Shown here in pieces: positions 6,119-14,768 of a stretch of DNA of 34,467 bases. The DNA lies in the IMG/VR virus record IMGVR_UViG_3300003322_000941, positions 1 through 34,467 of that record, one strand, 5' to 3'. Under the pieces are notes generated by a model that saw nothing but the letters and a program-made list of their open reading frames with translations, made no database searches and had not been told where the DNA came from. The position numbers and the translations under genes are program-made. The stretch's first letter is position 1. Every line of letters begins with the position of its first letter. Source of the stretch: a virus.

Positions 6119-8284
6119 TTGGGAGTTATAAACGACCATAAAGAGGTTCTGGACCGTTATAAGGTACATGAGGAGTTTTGGCGCCCGATCTATCTTCGCG
6201 GTCAGCAGGACGTGGATTTCGCTCTCGGCGACGGTAAGCAGTGGGACGCCAAGATAAGGGCCATCCGGGAGAAGAACGGGCAGCCGTGCCTCGAAGAAAA
6301 CCGGATGCTGCCGTTTGTCAATCAGACGCTGAACAATATACGACAGTCCCGCCTTTCGATCATTCCCAAGCCGGTGGACGACAAGGCCGACCCTCAGACC
6401 GCAGAAATCTGCCGAGGTCTTATCCGTAATATCGAAACCCAAAGCGACGCCAGCACGGTTTATGACACCGCCGCGCGCAACTCCACAATGGCATCGGTGG
6501 GGTGGATTCGGGTATGTACCTGTTATGCCAACCCTATGAGCTTTGACCAGGAGATAAGGTACGAACGCATCCAGAACTTCCAAAGCGTCATGCTCGACCC
6601 CACGCACCAGCGGCAGGACGGCTCGGACGCCGAGGATGGGTTTGTGTTCGACGATCTGGATGAGGAGGAGTTCAAGTCCAAGCACCCGAACGCGAAGTTC
6701 GAAGGGTTCCCGAAGGAGGGAGAATGGAAACGCGGTAGCACCATCCGCGTGGCGGAGTACTTCAAGAAGGAACACACCGAAACCGAGATCGTCGAGTACG
6801 TGCTTGTTCCACGGGTCGAACGGCAGGTGGCTCTTGCTGACGAGGTGCCACCCGGGGCTACCGAACTGCGCCGCCGCAAGACGACGGTTACCAAGGTCAA
6901 ACACCGTAAGCTTTCAGGGGCGGAGTTTCTGAGCGAGGAAAAGGTGTTTCCTGGCATCTATATTCCCCTGGTGCCGGTGTATGGATTCGAGGTCCATACC
7001 GATGGCGGCCGCACGTTCTACTCACTCATCCACCAAGGCAAAGACCCGCAGCGGGCGCTCAATTACTGGATTAGCGCCAACACCGAAACTACTGCCCTAC
7101 AGCCCAAGACACCGTTCGTCGGCCCTGTCGGTTCGTTTAGCACTTATGCGGCCCAATGGGCTGCGGCCAACCAGGAGAATTACCCAACCCTCGAATACGA
7201 CCCTGTTACGGTCATGGGTGATGACGGCACCTCCATGTTGGCCCCGCCTCCCCAGCGCTCCGCCCCTCCGACACCGAGCCCTGGCATGACGCAGGAGATC
7301 ATGCGCATATCGGAGAGCATCAAGGCGTCTCTCGGCATCTACGATCCCTCGATGGGCAAGCCGTCGAACGAGATCAGCGGCAAGGCGATCATCTCGCGCC
7401 AGCTTCAAGGCGACAACGCCACCTTCCATTTCGTGGACAACCTGGCTGTGGGTATACGGCATGTCGGCCGGATCACAATCGGCATCATTCCCATCGTCTA
7501 CACGGGCCAGCGCACCATACGCATTCTTGGGGAGGACGGGACAGAAAGCCTCGTTCCCCTCGGCCGCCCCGTCGTAAAGATCGGCAAAGGCTACCAACCG
7601 GCCCCTGAAGGCCAGGAGGGCACCGTCATCTCGTTCGATGCGGGCGAGTATGACGTGGTTGTGGAAGTGGGAGCGTCTTTCGCCACCAAGCGGCAGGAAA
7701 TGGCGAATCTGCTGATGGAGGCGACCACCGCCAACCCGGCGTTGTTCGCGGCTGCCGGTGACCTGCTCTTCAAGTCCCTTGATGTTCCCGGCGCCGAGGA
7801 GATCGCCAAACGCATCAGGGCCACCATGGACCCTGCCTTGCTGGGCGACGATGTGGAGGCTCAGCGTCTGCAAATGCTCACCAAGGCACTCAAAGACGTG
7901 CAAGACAAACTGGCGCTCACCGAGGAGGCGCTCCTCGCCAAGAAGAATAATGAGGAGTTCAAGAACAGCCTGGAGGCCAAGAAGGTCGAGAACGACACCC
8001 GGAAGATCATGATCGATGCGGCCAAGACGGAGGCCGAGATCAAGAAGATCGAGTCTGAGATCGCCACGACTGTTCCACATGAAGCATTAGGCACCATTGC
8101 CGTGGCGATTAGAGATTTGAAGGCTCAGTTGGACGATGCGTCCGGGGCCATACACGTACTTCTATCCCAAGAGGAAGAGGAGGGAACTGGCGGCCCTGAT
8201 GAATCGCCTGGACCAATAGAAAGTACCGTCGATGCCGGGAGCATTGGAAGCGGGCAGCCCACAGACGCAGCCCGCGCAGAGTAG
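6119..8284 (+). CDS. Portal protein, P22 gp1-like (721 aa)
   Basis: The length is close to P22 portal (725 aa). The N-terminal half has the P22-portal pattern (EEFWRPIYLRGQQDVDFALGD, ENRMLPFVNQTLNNIRQ, NFQSVMLDPT), and a helical core follows (EISGKAIISRQLQGDNATFHFVDNL in the crown-stem region). The C-terminus is a long Lys/Glu coiled coil (about residues 595-665), like the P22 barrel, then an acidic tail. Twelve copies form the DNA channel at one capsid vertex and dock terminase. TTG 6119 is used, and the 3' end overlaps the scaffold gene by 53 bases. Confidence 0.88.
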   Translation: MGVINDHKEVLDRYKVHEEFWRPIYLRGQQDVDFALGDGKQWDAKIRAIREKNGQPCLEENRMLPFVNQTLNNIRQSRLSIIPKPVDDKADPQTAEICRGLIRNIETQSDASTVYDTAARNSTMASVGWIRVCTCYANPMSFDQEIRYERIQNFQSVMLDPTHQRQDGSDAEDGFVFDDLDEEEFKSKHPNAKFEGFPKEGEWKRGSTIRVAEYFKKEHTETEIVEYVLVPRVERQVALADEVPPGATELRRRKTTVTKVKHRKLSGAEFLSEEKVFPGIYIPLVPVYGFEVHTDGGRTFYSLIHQGKDPQRALNYWISANTETTALQPKTPFVGPVGSFSTYAAQWAAANQENYPTLEYDPVTVMGDDGTSMLAPPPQRSAPPTPSPGMTQEIMRISESIKASLGIYDPSMGKPSNEISGKAIISRQLQGDNATFHFVDNLAVGIRHVGRITIGIIPIVYTGQRTIRILGEDGTESLVPLGRPVVKIGKGYQPAPEGQEGTVISFDAGEYDVVVEVGASFATKRQEMANLLMEATTANPALFAAAGDLLFKSLDVPGAEEIAKRIRATMDPALLGDDVEAQRLQMLTKALKDVQDKLALTEEALLAKKNNEEFKNSLEAKKVENDTRKIMIDAAKTEAEIKKIESEIATTVPHEALGTIAVAIRDLKAQLDDASGAIHVLLSQEEEEGTGGPDESPGPIESTVDAGSIGSGQPTDAARAE

Positions 8285-9065
8285 CCCCGTTCCTGCCACG
8301 GAGGGCAAGGCAGAGGAAGGCGATTTAAAGGCGCCCAAGGAAGCTGACAAGGCCGTAGCGAAAGAGGGGGAAGGCGAGAAGCCCAAGCCCGAGAAGAGCG
8401 AGGCCGACAAGGCGCGGGAGGCGATGCAGAAGCGCATCGACCGACAAACCGCAGCTTCCAAGGCGCTGAATGAGCGTATTCGCCAGCTTGAACAGGAAAA
8501 AGCACAATGGGAGGCGAAGGCCCCTAAGGCCCAAGATGAACCGAAGCAAGAGGACTTTGACGATTACGACAAATGGCAAGACGCCGTTATCGAACATCGC
8601 TCAAAGTTGAGGGCTGACGAGAAACTGAAGGCCGAAAAGGAGAAGGAACTCAAAGAAACCCAGGAACGGCGTGCGGCGGAAGTTCGCCGGGAGTTCGAGA
8701 CGAAGGAAAGCGCCTTTCGTACCTCGACGCCCGACTACGACCGGGTGGCCGGTGAGGCCGTCGAAACCGTGGCGGTGCTGGGGCAGGCAGGAAAGGACGT
8801 AGGACCCCTGTTGAATATGGTGATGCACTTTGAGAACCCCCCCGAGATGCTCTACCGGCTCGGCCAGGACATAAACCTGATCGAGCAAATGGTGGGGATG
8901 CCTCCGCTGCAAATCATGCGTGAACTGGTCAAGCTCGAAAGCGCTCCGGTCTCGAAAGAGATCAAACAGGCGCCCGAGCCAATCGAACCCGTGCGCGGCA
9001 AGGGTGGCGTTAAGCCGCTCGCCAAGCGCTCAGGCAAGGAAATATTGGAATGGGTAAAAGGATAA
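8232..9065 (+). CDS. Scaffolding protein (277 aa)
   Basis: It lies exactly between portal and coat, as in P22. It is highly charged and helical: a low-complexity Pro/Lys/Glu region (residues about 10-70), a long coiled coil (about 75-165, EKAQWEAKAPKAQDE, LKAEKEKELKETQERRAAEV), a compact helical part (YDRVAGEAVETVAVLG...EMLYRLGQDINLIEQMVG) and a basic C-terminal stretch (GKGGVKPLAKRSGKEILEWVKG), where P22 scaffold binds coat. It directs procapsid assembly and then exits. ATG 8232 lies inside the portal gene. Similarity is structural and positional more than residue level. Confidence 0.8.
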   Translation: MPGALEAGSPQTQPAQSSPVPATEGKAEEGDLKAPKEADKAVAKEGEGEKPKPEKSEADKAREAMQKRIDRQTAASKALNERIRQLEQEKAQWEAKAPKAQDEPKQEDFDDYDKWQDAVIEHRSKLRADEKLKAEKEKELKETQERRAAEVRREFETKESAFRTSTPDYDRVAGEAVETVAVLGQAGKDVGPLLNMVMHFENPPEMLYRLGQDINLIEQMVGMPPLQIMRELVKLESAPVSKEIKQAPEPIEPVRGKGGVKPLAKRSGKEILEWVKG

Positions 9066-9085
9066 TGACAACGAAATAGAAACAA

Positions 9086-10324
9086 ATGGCTAACGCATTT
9101 GCCAACATCAACGACGCAGCGGCGATCATCGCCAAGGCTGCGGCACAGGAACTGAAGGACAACCTGAAGTTTGCCGCGTCCATCGACCAGGCCGATGAAT
9201 CGGATTGGGAAGGGAAGAACGGCTTCAATGCCGGCGACCCTATCAAGATCAACATTCCGGCCCGGTTCATCCCGCAGAGCACCTTGGACATTACGTCCAC
9301 GATGCAGGACGTGGTCGAAACGCAAGTCTCCCTACCGTTGGACATCAGTTCGACGGTTGGTATGCAGTTCGGTAGCCTGGAACTGGCGACGGACATCAGC
9401 CTGAAGGCGACCATCAAGCGCTGCGTGATCCCCGCCGCTCAGGCCATCGCGCAGGACGTTGAGAAGCGCTTCATCCAGAAGGCGACCCAGGCGGTCTACA
9501 ACCTGACCGGCACCGCTGGTTCCAACACGTTCTCGGTCGATGACGTGTTGGACGGCAAGGTGAAGATGGATGAAGCCCTGGCGCCTCAGGACGGCTATCG
9601 CAACTTCCTGCTGAACAGCCGGAACGGTGCGAAGGCGGTAAGCGCCCGCAAGGGACTGTTCCAATCGTCCAGCGAGATCGACAAGCAATACAAGCGGGGC
9701 ACCATGGGCGTTGCCGACGGCTTCGATTGGATGAGCAACGAACTGCTCTACGTCCACACGAACGGCAACGACGTGACGGGTATCGCACTGACCGCTCAAC
9801 CGACCACGGGCGCCACGACCATCGCCGTGAACGGCATCACCGCCACCACCGGGACGGTCAAAAAGGGCTCGGTGTTCACCATCGATGGCGTGAACAAGGT
9901 CCATCCGATCACCAAGGCCGATACCGGCGTGTTGCAACAGTTCGTGGTCACCGCCGATGCGACCGCTGACGGCTCTGGGGCCGCCACCCTGAGCATCAGC
10001 CCGACCATCTACACCAGCACGTCGAACGGCTTGCAGAACATCGCGTCTCTGCCCGCCTCGACCGCAGCGCTGACCTTCGTGGGTTCGGCGAGCACGAGCT
10101 ACGTGCAGACTTTGCAGTACCACAAGTCAGCGTTCCGCATGGTCTCGGTGCCGATGGAGATGCCGACCCAAGTGGAATTCGCGGGCCAGGAAACCGTGGA
10201 CGGTATCACCGTTCAGGTGATCCGCGCCTTCGATGTCCTGCAACGTCGATTCATCACTCGTATGGACTTCCTTGGCGGCCTCGCCAACGTCCGGCCCGAG
10301 TGGGCGAACCGCGTCACGGCCTAA
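9086..10324 (+). CDS. Major capsid (coat) protein, P22 gp5-like (412 aa)
   Basis: Length and pattern fit the P22 coat family: N-arm and E-loop features (MANAFANINDAAAIIAKAAAQELKD, NIPARFIPQSTLDITSTMQDV), spine region QAIAQDVEKRFIQKATQAVYN, and C-terminal AGQETVDGITVQVIRAFDVLQRRFITRMDFLGG. Residues about 230-330 are Thr/Val/Gly-rich beta structure (TTGATTIAVNGITATTGTV) in the place of the P22 insertion domain. This HK97-fold protein should build the icosahedral shell. A GC hairpin just after the stop may tune downstream expression. Confidence 0.92.
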   Translation: MANAFANINDAAAIIAKAAAQELKDNLKFAASIDQADESDWEGKNGFNAGDPIKINIPARFIPQSTLDITSTMQDVVETQVSLPLDISSTVGMQFGSLELATDISLKATIKRCVIPAAQAIAQDVEKRFIQKATQAVYNLTGTAGSNTFSVDDVLDGKVKMDEALAPQDGYRNFLLNSRNGAKAVSARKGLFQSSSEIDKQYKRGTMGVADGFDWMSNELLYVHTNGNDVTGIALTAQPTTGATTIAVNGITATTGTVKKGSVFTIDGVNKVHPITKADTGVLQQFVVTADATADGSGAATLSISPTIYTSTSNGLQNIASLPASTAALTFVGSASTSYVQTLQYHKSAFRMVSVPMEMPTQVEFAGQETVDGITVQVIRAFDVLQRRFITRMDFLGGLANVRPEWANRVTA

Positions 10325-10333
10325 AGACGAACC

Positions 10334-10353
10334 GGGGGGGGGAAACCTCCCCC
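10334..10353 (+). other. GC hairpin with GAAA tetraloop after the coat gene
   Basis: Eight Gs at 10334-10341 pair with CCTCCCCC at 10346-10353 (one G-U pair) around GAAA. No T-run follows. It sits just after the coat stop and just before ATG 10356, so it could act as a partial terminator, a 3' stabiliser of coat mRNA, or a block on the next start. Confidence 0.5.
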
Positions 10354-10355
10354 TC

Positions 10356-10508
10356 ATGAAAGAAACGACCATGGATGAATACACTCCTGTTTGGATGGAG
10401 AAGAACAAAACGCGCAAGCAGGCCCTTACCGCCGAGGTAAAAGCGCTCCTCGAAAGTCAGGGCTGGAAGGAAAGCAAGCCAGCGAAGCCAGAAAAGGAAA
10501 GCAAGTAG
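10356..10508 (+). CDS. Small hypothetical head-region protein (50 aa)
   Basis: Not recognised. It lies between coat and the gp4-like gene, three bases before the latter, and is probably co-translated. The sequence is very charged (MDEYTPVWMEKNKTRKQALTAEVKALLESQGW, then a Lys/Glu/Pro tail): one helix with a flexible basic end. ATG 10371 is an alternative start, and neither has a good Shine-Dalgarno. A minor virion or assembly role is suggested only by position. Confidence 0.5.
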   Translation: MKETTMDEYTPVWMEKNKTRKQALTAEVKALLESQGWKESKPAKPEKESK

Positions 10509-10511
10509 GCG

Positions 10512-11210
10512 ATGGCCAACGCCCGAAGCATCATCAACAAGGCATGCCGTAAGATTCATGTCCTCGGGCGTGGCCAAACCCTTAGCGCCGAAGAGGCGTT
10601 CGACGCCCTGGAAACCCTCAACGACATGTTGGGGACGTTCTCGGCCCAGGGCGGATTGATCTTCAATAACGTCAGGGAGACGTTCACGCTCACCGGAGCG
10701 CAAAGCTATACAATCGGCTCGGGAGGGACGTTCAGCACTTCCTCGCCCATCGTGATCACTTCGATGTTCGTGACCATCGGCAGCCTTGATTACCCGCTGA
10801 AGCAAATCACCGCCGAGGAGTACGCGGCCAAGGGTTTCAAGGGCATCACCGGCCTGCCGGATGAGGTGTATTTCGAGGACAATACCCCGTTGGGCAGGCT
10901 CTTTTTCTACCCGGTGGTGACGTCAGGGACATTGAACATATGGAGCCGCAAGGCCCTCACCGAGTTCGCCGACCTCACCACGGATTATGACACCCCGCGA
11001 GGCATGGAGGAGCTGTTGTGGTCGAATCTGGCCGTTCGCCTGGCGCCTGACTACGAAACCGAAGCGTCGCGCGATGTGAAGCGGATTGCGAGGGACTCGA
11101 TGCGGGCGCTGGAGGCAGCGACAAAACGCAATAACTATCCGAAGTCACAAATCGACATCGCGTCGGGGGGTTCCACCGGCAACATCTTCAGCGGGTGGTA
11201 TCCCAAGTGA
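10512..11210 (+). CDS. Tail accessory factor, P22 gp4-like (232 aa)
   Basis: The N-terminus INKACRKIHVLGRGQTLSAEEAFDALETLNDMLGTFSAQGG...ETFTLTGAQSYTIGSGGTF matches the P22 gp4 / head-to-tail connector pattern, as does the later FFYPVVTSG...RKALTEFADLTTDYDTPRGMEELLWSNLAVRLAPDY. In P22, gp4 binds under the portal and starts closing the head. It is longer than P22 gp4 (166 aa), with an extended C-terminus. The stop overlaps the GTG of the gp10-like gene (GTGA at 11207-11210). Confidence 0.85.
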   Translation: MANARSIINKACRKIHVLGRGQTLSAEEAFDALETLNDMLGTFSAQGGLIFNNVRETFTLTGAQSYTIGSGGTFSTSSPIVITSMFVTIGSLDYPLKQITAEEYAAKGFKGITGLPDEVYFEDNTPLGRLFFYPVVTSGTLNIWSRKALTEFADLTTDYDTPRGMEELLWSNLAVRLAPDYETEASRDVKRIARDSMRALEAATKRNNYPKSQIDIASGGSTGNIFSGWYPK

Positions 11211-12622
11211 AGATACCGTTCATCGGCCCGTCCTACGACGTCGAGGCTTTAAGCTTCGATTGTCAACGCTCGATCAACCTGTACCCGATCCTCTCGGAGA
11301 GCGGCACCAGCAAGAGCGTAGCGGCACTGCGCAAGTGCCCAGGCCTCGACCTTTTCGCCACCGCGCCAACGGGACCGCACCGGGGCTCCATCTCGTCCAC
11401 CAGCGGCCGGGCGTTCTTCGTCGCAGCGCAGTACTTCGTGGAACTCAACCAGGACGGCACCACGACCACGCGGGGAACTCTGAACACGCAGTCGGGCAGG
11501 GTGTCCATCGCGGAAAACAACACGCAAATCATGGTGGTGGATGGGACGGACGGATGGATACTAACCAAGTCCTCCAACGCCTGGGCACAGATCGTCGATG
11601 CGGACTTCCCGACCACCTCTTATGTCACCCACCAGGACGGCTACTTCATCGCCGTCGAGGACGGGACACAGAACTTTTGGATTTCGGCCCTTGGTGATGG
11701 GTCGAGTTGGACGGCGCTTGACTTTACGACGGTGGAGAGTAGCCCGGATAACCTTGTGGCCGTGATCTCCGATCACGGGAACCTATGGTGCTTCGGCAAT
11801 CGCTCCTGTGAGGTCTACCAGAACACGGGCGCGGCGTCGTTCCCGTTCGAGCGCATCCCCGGCGCCATTATACAGACGGGTTGCGAGGCGCCGTTCACTA
11901 TCGCCAAGTTCGACAACAGCATCGCTTGGCTGGGCACGGATGAGCAAGGCCAGGGCGTAGTGTGGATCGCGGACGGCTACCAGCCAAAACGCATTTCCAC
12001 GGCCGCCATCGAGAAGAAGATCGCCACGGTCGCCAACTTCACCACGGCGTATGCGTTCGTGTACCACGAGCAGGGCCATCTCTTCTATTGCCTGCAAATC
12101 AATGGCCTCGACACCACGCTTTGCTATGACGCGTCTACACAGCTTTGGCACGAGCGGATGTCGATGAACACCGAGACCGACTCCATGGAACTTCACAAGA
12201 CATCGTGCCTCGTGTTCTTCAACAAACGCATCTACATTGGCGACAGGTCGAACGAGAACATCTATCAAATGAGCCTGAGCTTCTATGACGATGCCGGAAC
12301 AAGCATGGTATGGAAGCGCGTATCGCCGCACCTGTCCGACGAAAAGCGCCTTCTGAGTTACCAGAGCTTTGAGCTAGACATGGAGGTCGGGCGAGGCTTG
12401 GCGACAGGACAGGGAAGCGATCCTCAAGTGATGCTCCGCTACAGTGACGACGGCGCCCGCACCTGGTCGAGTGAGTTATGGCGCTCCGCTGGGGAGATCG
12501 GCAAGTACTTTTGCCGTGTCGTGTGGCGACAACTCGGCCGCGGCAGGGATAGGGTGTTCGAGGTGAGCGGTTCGGACCCTGTGTTCGTCCAGCTCAACGA
12601 GGCCACCATCAATGCCACTTAG
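11207..12622 (+). CDS. Packaged-DNA stabilisation protein, P22 gp10-like (471 aa)
   Basis: The length equals the P22 gp10 class (about 472 aa). The family signature is clear: VKIPFIGPSYDVEALSFDCQ, RSINLYP and KCPGLDLFA at the N-terminus, then repeating beta-blade-like segments (RGSISSTSGRAFFVA, QDGYFIAVEDGTQNFWIS, DHGNLWCFGNRSCEVYQNTG). The C-terminus (PQVMLRYSDDGARTWSSELWRS...RVVWRQLGRGRDRVFE) resembles the jelly-roll end of this family. It forms the hexameric tail hub that seals the head and holds fibres. GTG 11207 is chosen because it overlaps the previous stop. Confidence 0.88.
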   Translation: MKIPFIGPSYDVEALSFDCQRSINLYPILSESGTSKSVAALRKCPGLDLFATAPTGPHRGSISSTSGRAFFVAAQYFVELNQDGTTTTRGTLNTQSGRVSIAENNTQIMVVDGTDGWILTKSSNAWAQIVDADFPTTSYVTHQDGYFIAVEDGTQNFWISALGDGSSWTALDFTTVESSPDNLVAVISDHGNLWCFGNRSCEVYQNTGAASFPFERIPGAIIQTGCEAPFTIAKFDNSIAWLGTDEQGQGVVWIADGYQPKRISTAAIEKKIATVANFTTAYAFVYHEQGHLFYCLQINGLDTTLCYDASTQLWHERMSMNTETDSMELHKTSCLVFFNKRIYIGDRSNENIYQMSLSFYDDAGTSMVWKRVSPHLSDEKRLLSYQSFELDMEVGRGLATGQGSDPQVMLRYSDDGARTWSSELWRSAGEIGKYFCRVVWRQLGRGRDRVFEVSGSDPVFVQLNEATINAT

Positions 12623-13025
12623 TCCTCCTCCGATCCAGCAGGGACTCAACGGTGGAGGGCATATCCATAGGATATGGGCCGAGTGGTTGACCCAGTTCTT
12701 TCGTTACGTGGGAGACCTTCCCACCAGCGGGGGCGGAAGCTCGACCCTGACCATTACCTCGGTCAGCGCCGTGTATGCGATGGCCGATACCGACCGGGTT
12801 CTGTTGTGCAATACCGGCGCCGGGGGATTTACGGTCACCTTGCCGACAGCGGCGGCAGGGAACGGGCTTATCTATTACGTCAAAAAGAGGTCGTCGGACG
12901 CTAATATCGTCACTATCCAAGGCAGCGGAGGAGAGTTGATCGATGGTGCGGCTTCTGCGACAATCTTCGGTGCGTATGAGGCAATCAGACTGATAAGCGA
13001 TGGGACGACATGGTTAAGCTTGTAG
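12612..13025 (+). CDS. Tail or virion appendage protein with beta-helix-cap-like domain (137 aa)
   Basis: ATG 12612 lies within the last codons of the gp10-like gene. Residues 1-35 (PPPIQQGLNGGGHIHRIWAEWLTQFFRYVGD) look like a virion-attachment segment. Residues about 47-137 have the domain common in phage fibres: SVSAVYAMADTDRVLLCN, FTVTLPTAAAGNGLIYYVKK, IVTIQGSGGELIDGA, YEAIRLISDGTTWLSL. This is a trimerising or carbohydrate-associated beta domain, and probably a short fibre or adaptor bound to the tail hub. The 3' end overlaps the next gene by 16 bases. Confidence 0.65.
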   Translation: MPLSPPPIQQGLNGGGHIHRIWAEWLTQFFRYVGDLPTSGGGSSTLTITSVSAVYAMADTDRVLLCNTGAGGFTVTLPTAAAGNGLIYYVKKRSSDANIVTIQGSGGELIDGAASATIFGAYEAIRLISDGTTWLSL

Positions 13026-14062
13026 CCCTTGCATTGGCACTCCTGTGCGGGACGGCACAGGCGCAACAGGTCATCGGGCAGGGCCGCTTTATCAATGTTT
13101 CGGCGACAAACAACGTCCAGGCGGCACGGTTCTATGGCGATGGCGCCAACCTCACCAATGTGCCTTTTAGCCCAAGCCCTCCTCAAGGTGGTGTCCAGTT
13201 CAACAGCGGCGGGATTATTTCAGCCACATCAGGACTTACCTACGTTACTGCCACCAACACGCTACTAGTGTCCGGTGGGGTCTCGACGTCAAGCCTGGTC
13301 GGAACGGGCACGATCTCAGGGAGCGCTCCGGCGACAAGCGGGAGCTTGGTGTGGCAGGCCAATACGGGTCTTCTCAAGACATCCTCGAACCTGAAATGGG
13401 ATTTCGTGGCGCTCAACGTGCCCGGAAACATCAGTACCACGGGCGGCATCTCGGCGACGGGTAATATTAAGACAGGCGGGAAGTTCCAGGGCGACGGCAG
13501 CGAACTGACCAACCTCCCGAGCAGCAGTGGCGCATGGACGCTGTTGGCGGCCAAGGTCATCACCAGCGGTGTGTCCGAGGTGTCGTTCACGAGCATCGCC
13601 AGCGGCTATGATGTCTACGCATTCCGTATCATCGAGGCACAGCCTAACTCCGCCAATGCCTTATCTTTGCAAATGAGCACGGACAACGGCGGCTCGTGGA
13701 CCGACTATACCTACGTCAGGGCCAACCGTCGGCAGGTGCCGGGTGGGACCAGTACCGATTACGTGTCCTCCGGCTGGGAGGCAGCCTACGCCCTCGCGGG
13801 CGCGTCGGTGGCGACGGGAGCGCCGGGCGTTAGCGGCCAGGTCGAGATCACCGGCCTTACGTCGGTGGGGCGCCGATACAAGGAGATCACGCACCACGTC
13901 TCCTACATGTGCAACGGCACGAGCCTGCCCTGCATGGAGGTGGGAGGCGGCATGGCGGATATTGGTGGCGCTGTGAATGCCGTGCGGATTTACTTTCTAG
14001 GAGGTGGAAATACGGTGGTGTCGGCGACCGTCGCCATGTATGGGATTGACACGACACCATAG
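13010..14062 (+). CDS. Fibre-like protein with N-terminal signal peptide (350 aa)
   Basis: Residues 1-19 (MVKLVALALALLCGTAQAQ) are a good Sec signal peptide, unusual inside a tail module. Two copies of the motif (R/K)F(Y/Q)GDG(A/S)xLTN(V/L) occur at about residues 38-50 and 158-170, typical of repeat units in fibre and surface proteins. The C-terminal half (from WTLLAAKVITSG, with FTSIASGYDVYAFRIIEAQP and LSLQMSTDNGGSWTDYTYV) resembles receptor-binding fibre tips. Either it is a fibre in which the hydrophobic N-terminus is a structural anchor, or an exported protein that decorates the lysogen. I favour exported; confidence is modest. Confidence 0.6.
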   Translation: MVKLVALALALLCGTAQAQQVIGQGRFINVSATNNVQAARFYGDGANLTNVPFSPSPPQGGVQFNSGGIISATSGLTYVTATNTLLVSGGVSTSSLVGTGTISGSAPATSGSLVWQANTGLLKTSSNLKWDFVALNVPGNISTTGGISATGNIKTGGKFQGDGSELTNLPSSSGAWTLLAAKVITSGVSEVSFTSIASGYDVYAFRIIEAQPNSANALSLQMSTDNGGSWTDYTYVRANRRQVPGGTSTDYVSSGWEAAYALAGASVATGAPGVSGQVEITGLTSVGRRYKEITHHVSYMCNGTSLPCMEVGGGMADIGGAVNAVRIYFLGGGNTVVSATVAMYGIDTTP

Positions 14063-14141
14063 TGTTCAACATATTTGTTCAGCCCGCTTCACGGCTAAAA
14101 ACTGATGGAAGGCGAAAGCCGCTAACCAGTTAGGAGCAAGA
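14063..14141 (+). promoter_or_regulatory. Structured leader before the ejection-protein genes
   Basis: This is the only sizeable gap in the structural block. It can fold as AACTG...CAGTT closing around GGC-GAAA-GCC (a GAAA tetraloop stem), or alternatively with CGGCT pairing to AGCCG, and AGCC to GGCT. The AGGAGC ribosome-binding site lies right after the CAGTT arm. A translational control element is plausible. It matches no riboswitch class I can name. Confidence 0.35.
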
Positions 14142-14768
14142 ATGGGCTTATTTTCTAAGTTATTCGGCAGCGGCAACAAGAGTGCCTACGACACCAGCGG
14201 TGTTTCCTCGGCGGTTAACCAGTCCAACCAGCTTTTAAAGGATATGTACGACAAGGCCGTGGCCTCGGGCCAGCCTTGGCTCGACCTTGGAAAGAACGCC
14301 GCGGGAGAACTCGGCGACCGCCTCTCCGCGCTAACAACGCCGTTCGATTTCAACACATACACGTCCGACCCGAGCTATCAGTTCTTGCAGGACGAAGCGC
14401 AAAAAACGATTGAGCGCTCGGCAGCCGCAAAGGGTAACGTCTACGCCCCTTCGACCCTAAAAGCGCTCCAGGACCGCAGCCAATCGTTAGCGTCGTCCGA
14501 GTACGGCAACGCCTTCAACCGCGACCTAGCCTCCAAATCCAGTATCTACGACATGCTTATGGGCATCTCGAACACGGGCCAAACTCAGGCCAACCAGAAC
14601 GCCCTCTACGGCCTTGATTACGCGGATGCAGTCAGCGGCAATAACATCGGTTTACAGAACGCGATATTAGGGTCTTATCAGGCCAAGAACGCCAACGGCC
14701 AGTCCGCGCTCGGAAACTGGATAAATCTTGGCGGCAGAGCGCTGAGTGGCTGGTTGGGGAGAGGCTGA
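14142..14768 (+). CDS. Ejection / DNA-transfer protein (208 aa)
   Basis: The pattern fits a common podovirus DNA-transfer protein: SGQPWLDLGKNAAGELGDRLSAL, FDFNTYTSDPSYQFLQDEAQKTIERSAAAKG, STLKALQDRSQSLASSEYGNAFNRDLASKS, then Gln/Asn/Ala-rich helices. In P22-like phages small internal proteins of this kind (gp7, gp20, gp16 group) leave the head with the DNA and build a channel across the envelope. ATG 14142 has AGGAGC in front. It overlaps the next gene by TGATG and is the first of three consecutive ejection-type genes. Confidence 0.75.
   Translation: MGLFSKLFGSGNKSAYDTSGVSSAVNQSNQLLKDMYDKAVASGQPWLDLGKNAAGELGDRLSALTTPFDFNTYTSDPSYQFLQDEAQKTIERSAAAKGNVYAPSTLKALQDRSQSLASSEYGNAFNRDLASKSSIYDMLMGISNTGQTQANQNALYGLDYADAVSGNNIGLQNAILGSYQAKNANGQSALGNWINLGGRALSGWLGRG

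Noticed and set aside
9332-10123. Long minus-strand frame opposite the coat gene
   Set aside because: Antisense shadow of the well-supported coat gene; Arg/Gly-rich composition typical of such shadows.
14063-14141. Known riboswitch (SAM-II or similar) in the leader
   Set aside because: The pairing pattern and conserved cores of the classes I know do not fit, and the downstream genes are virion genes.
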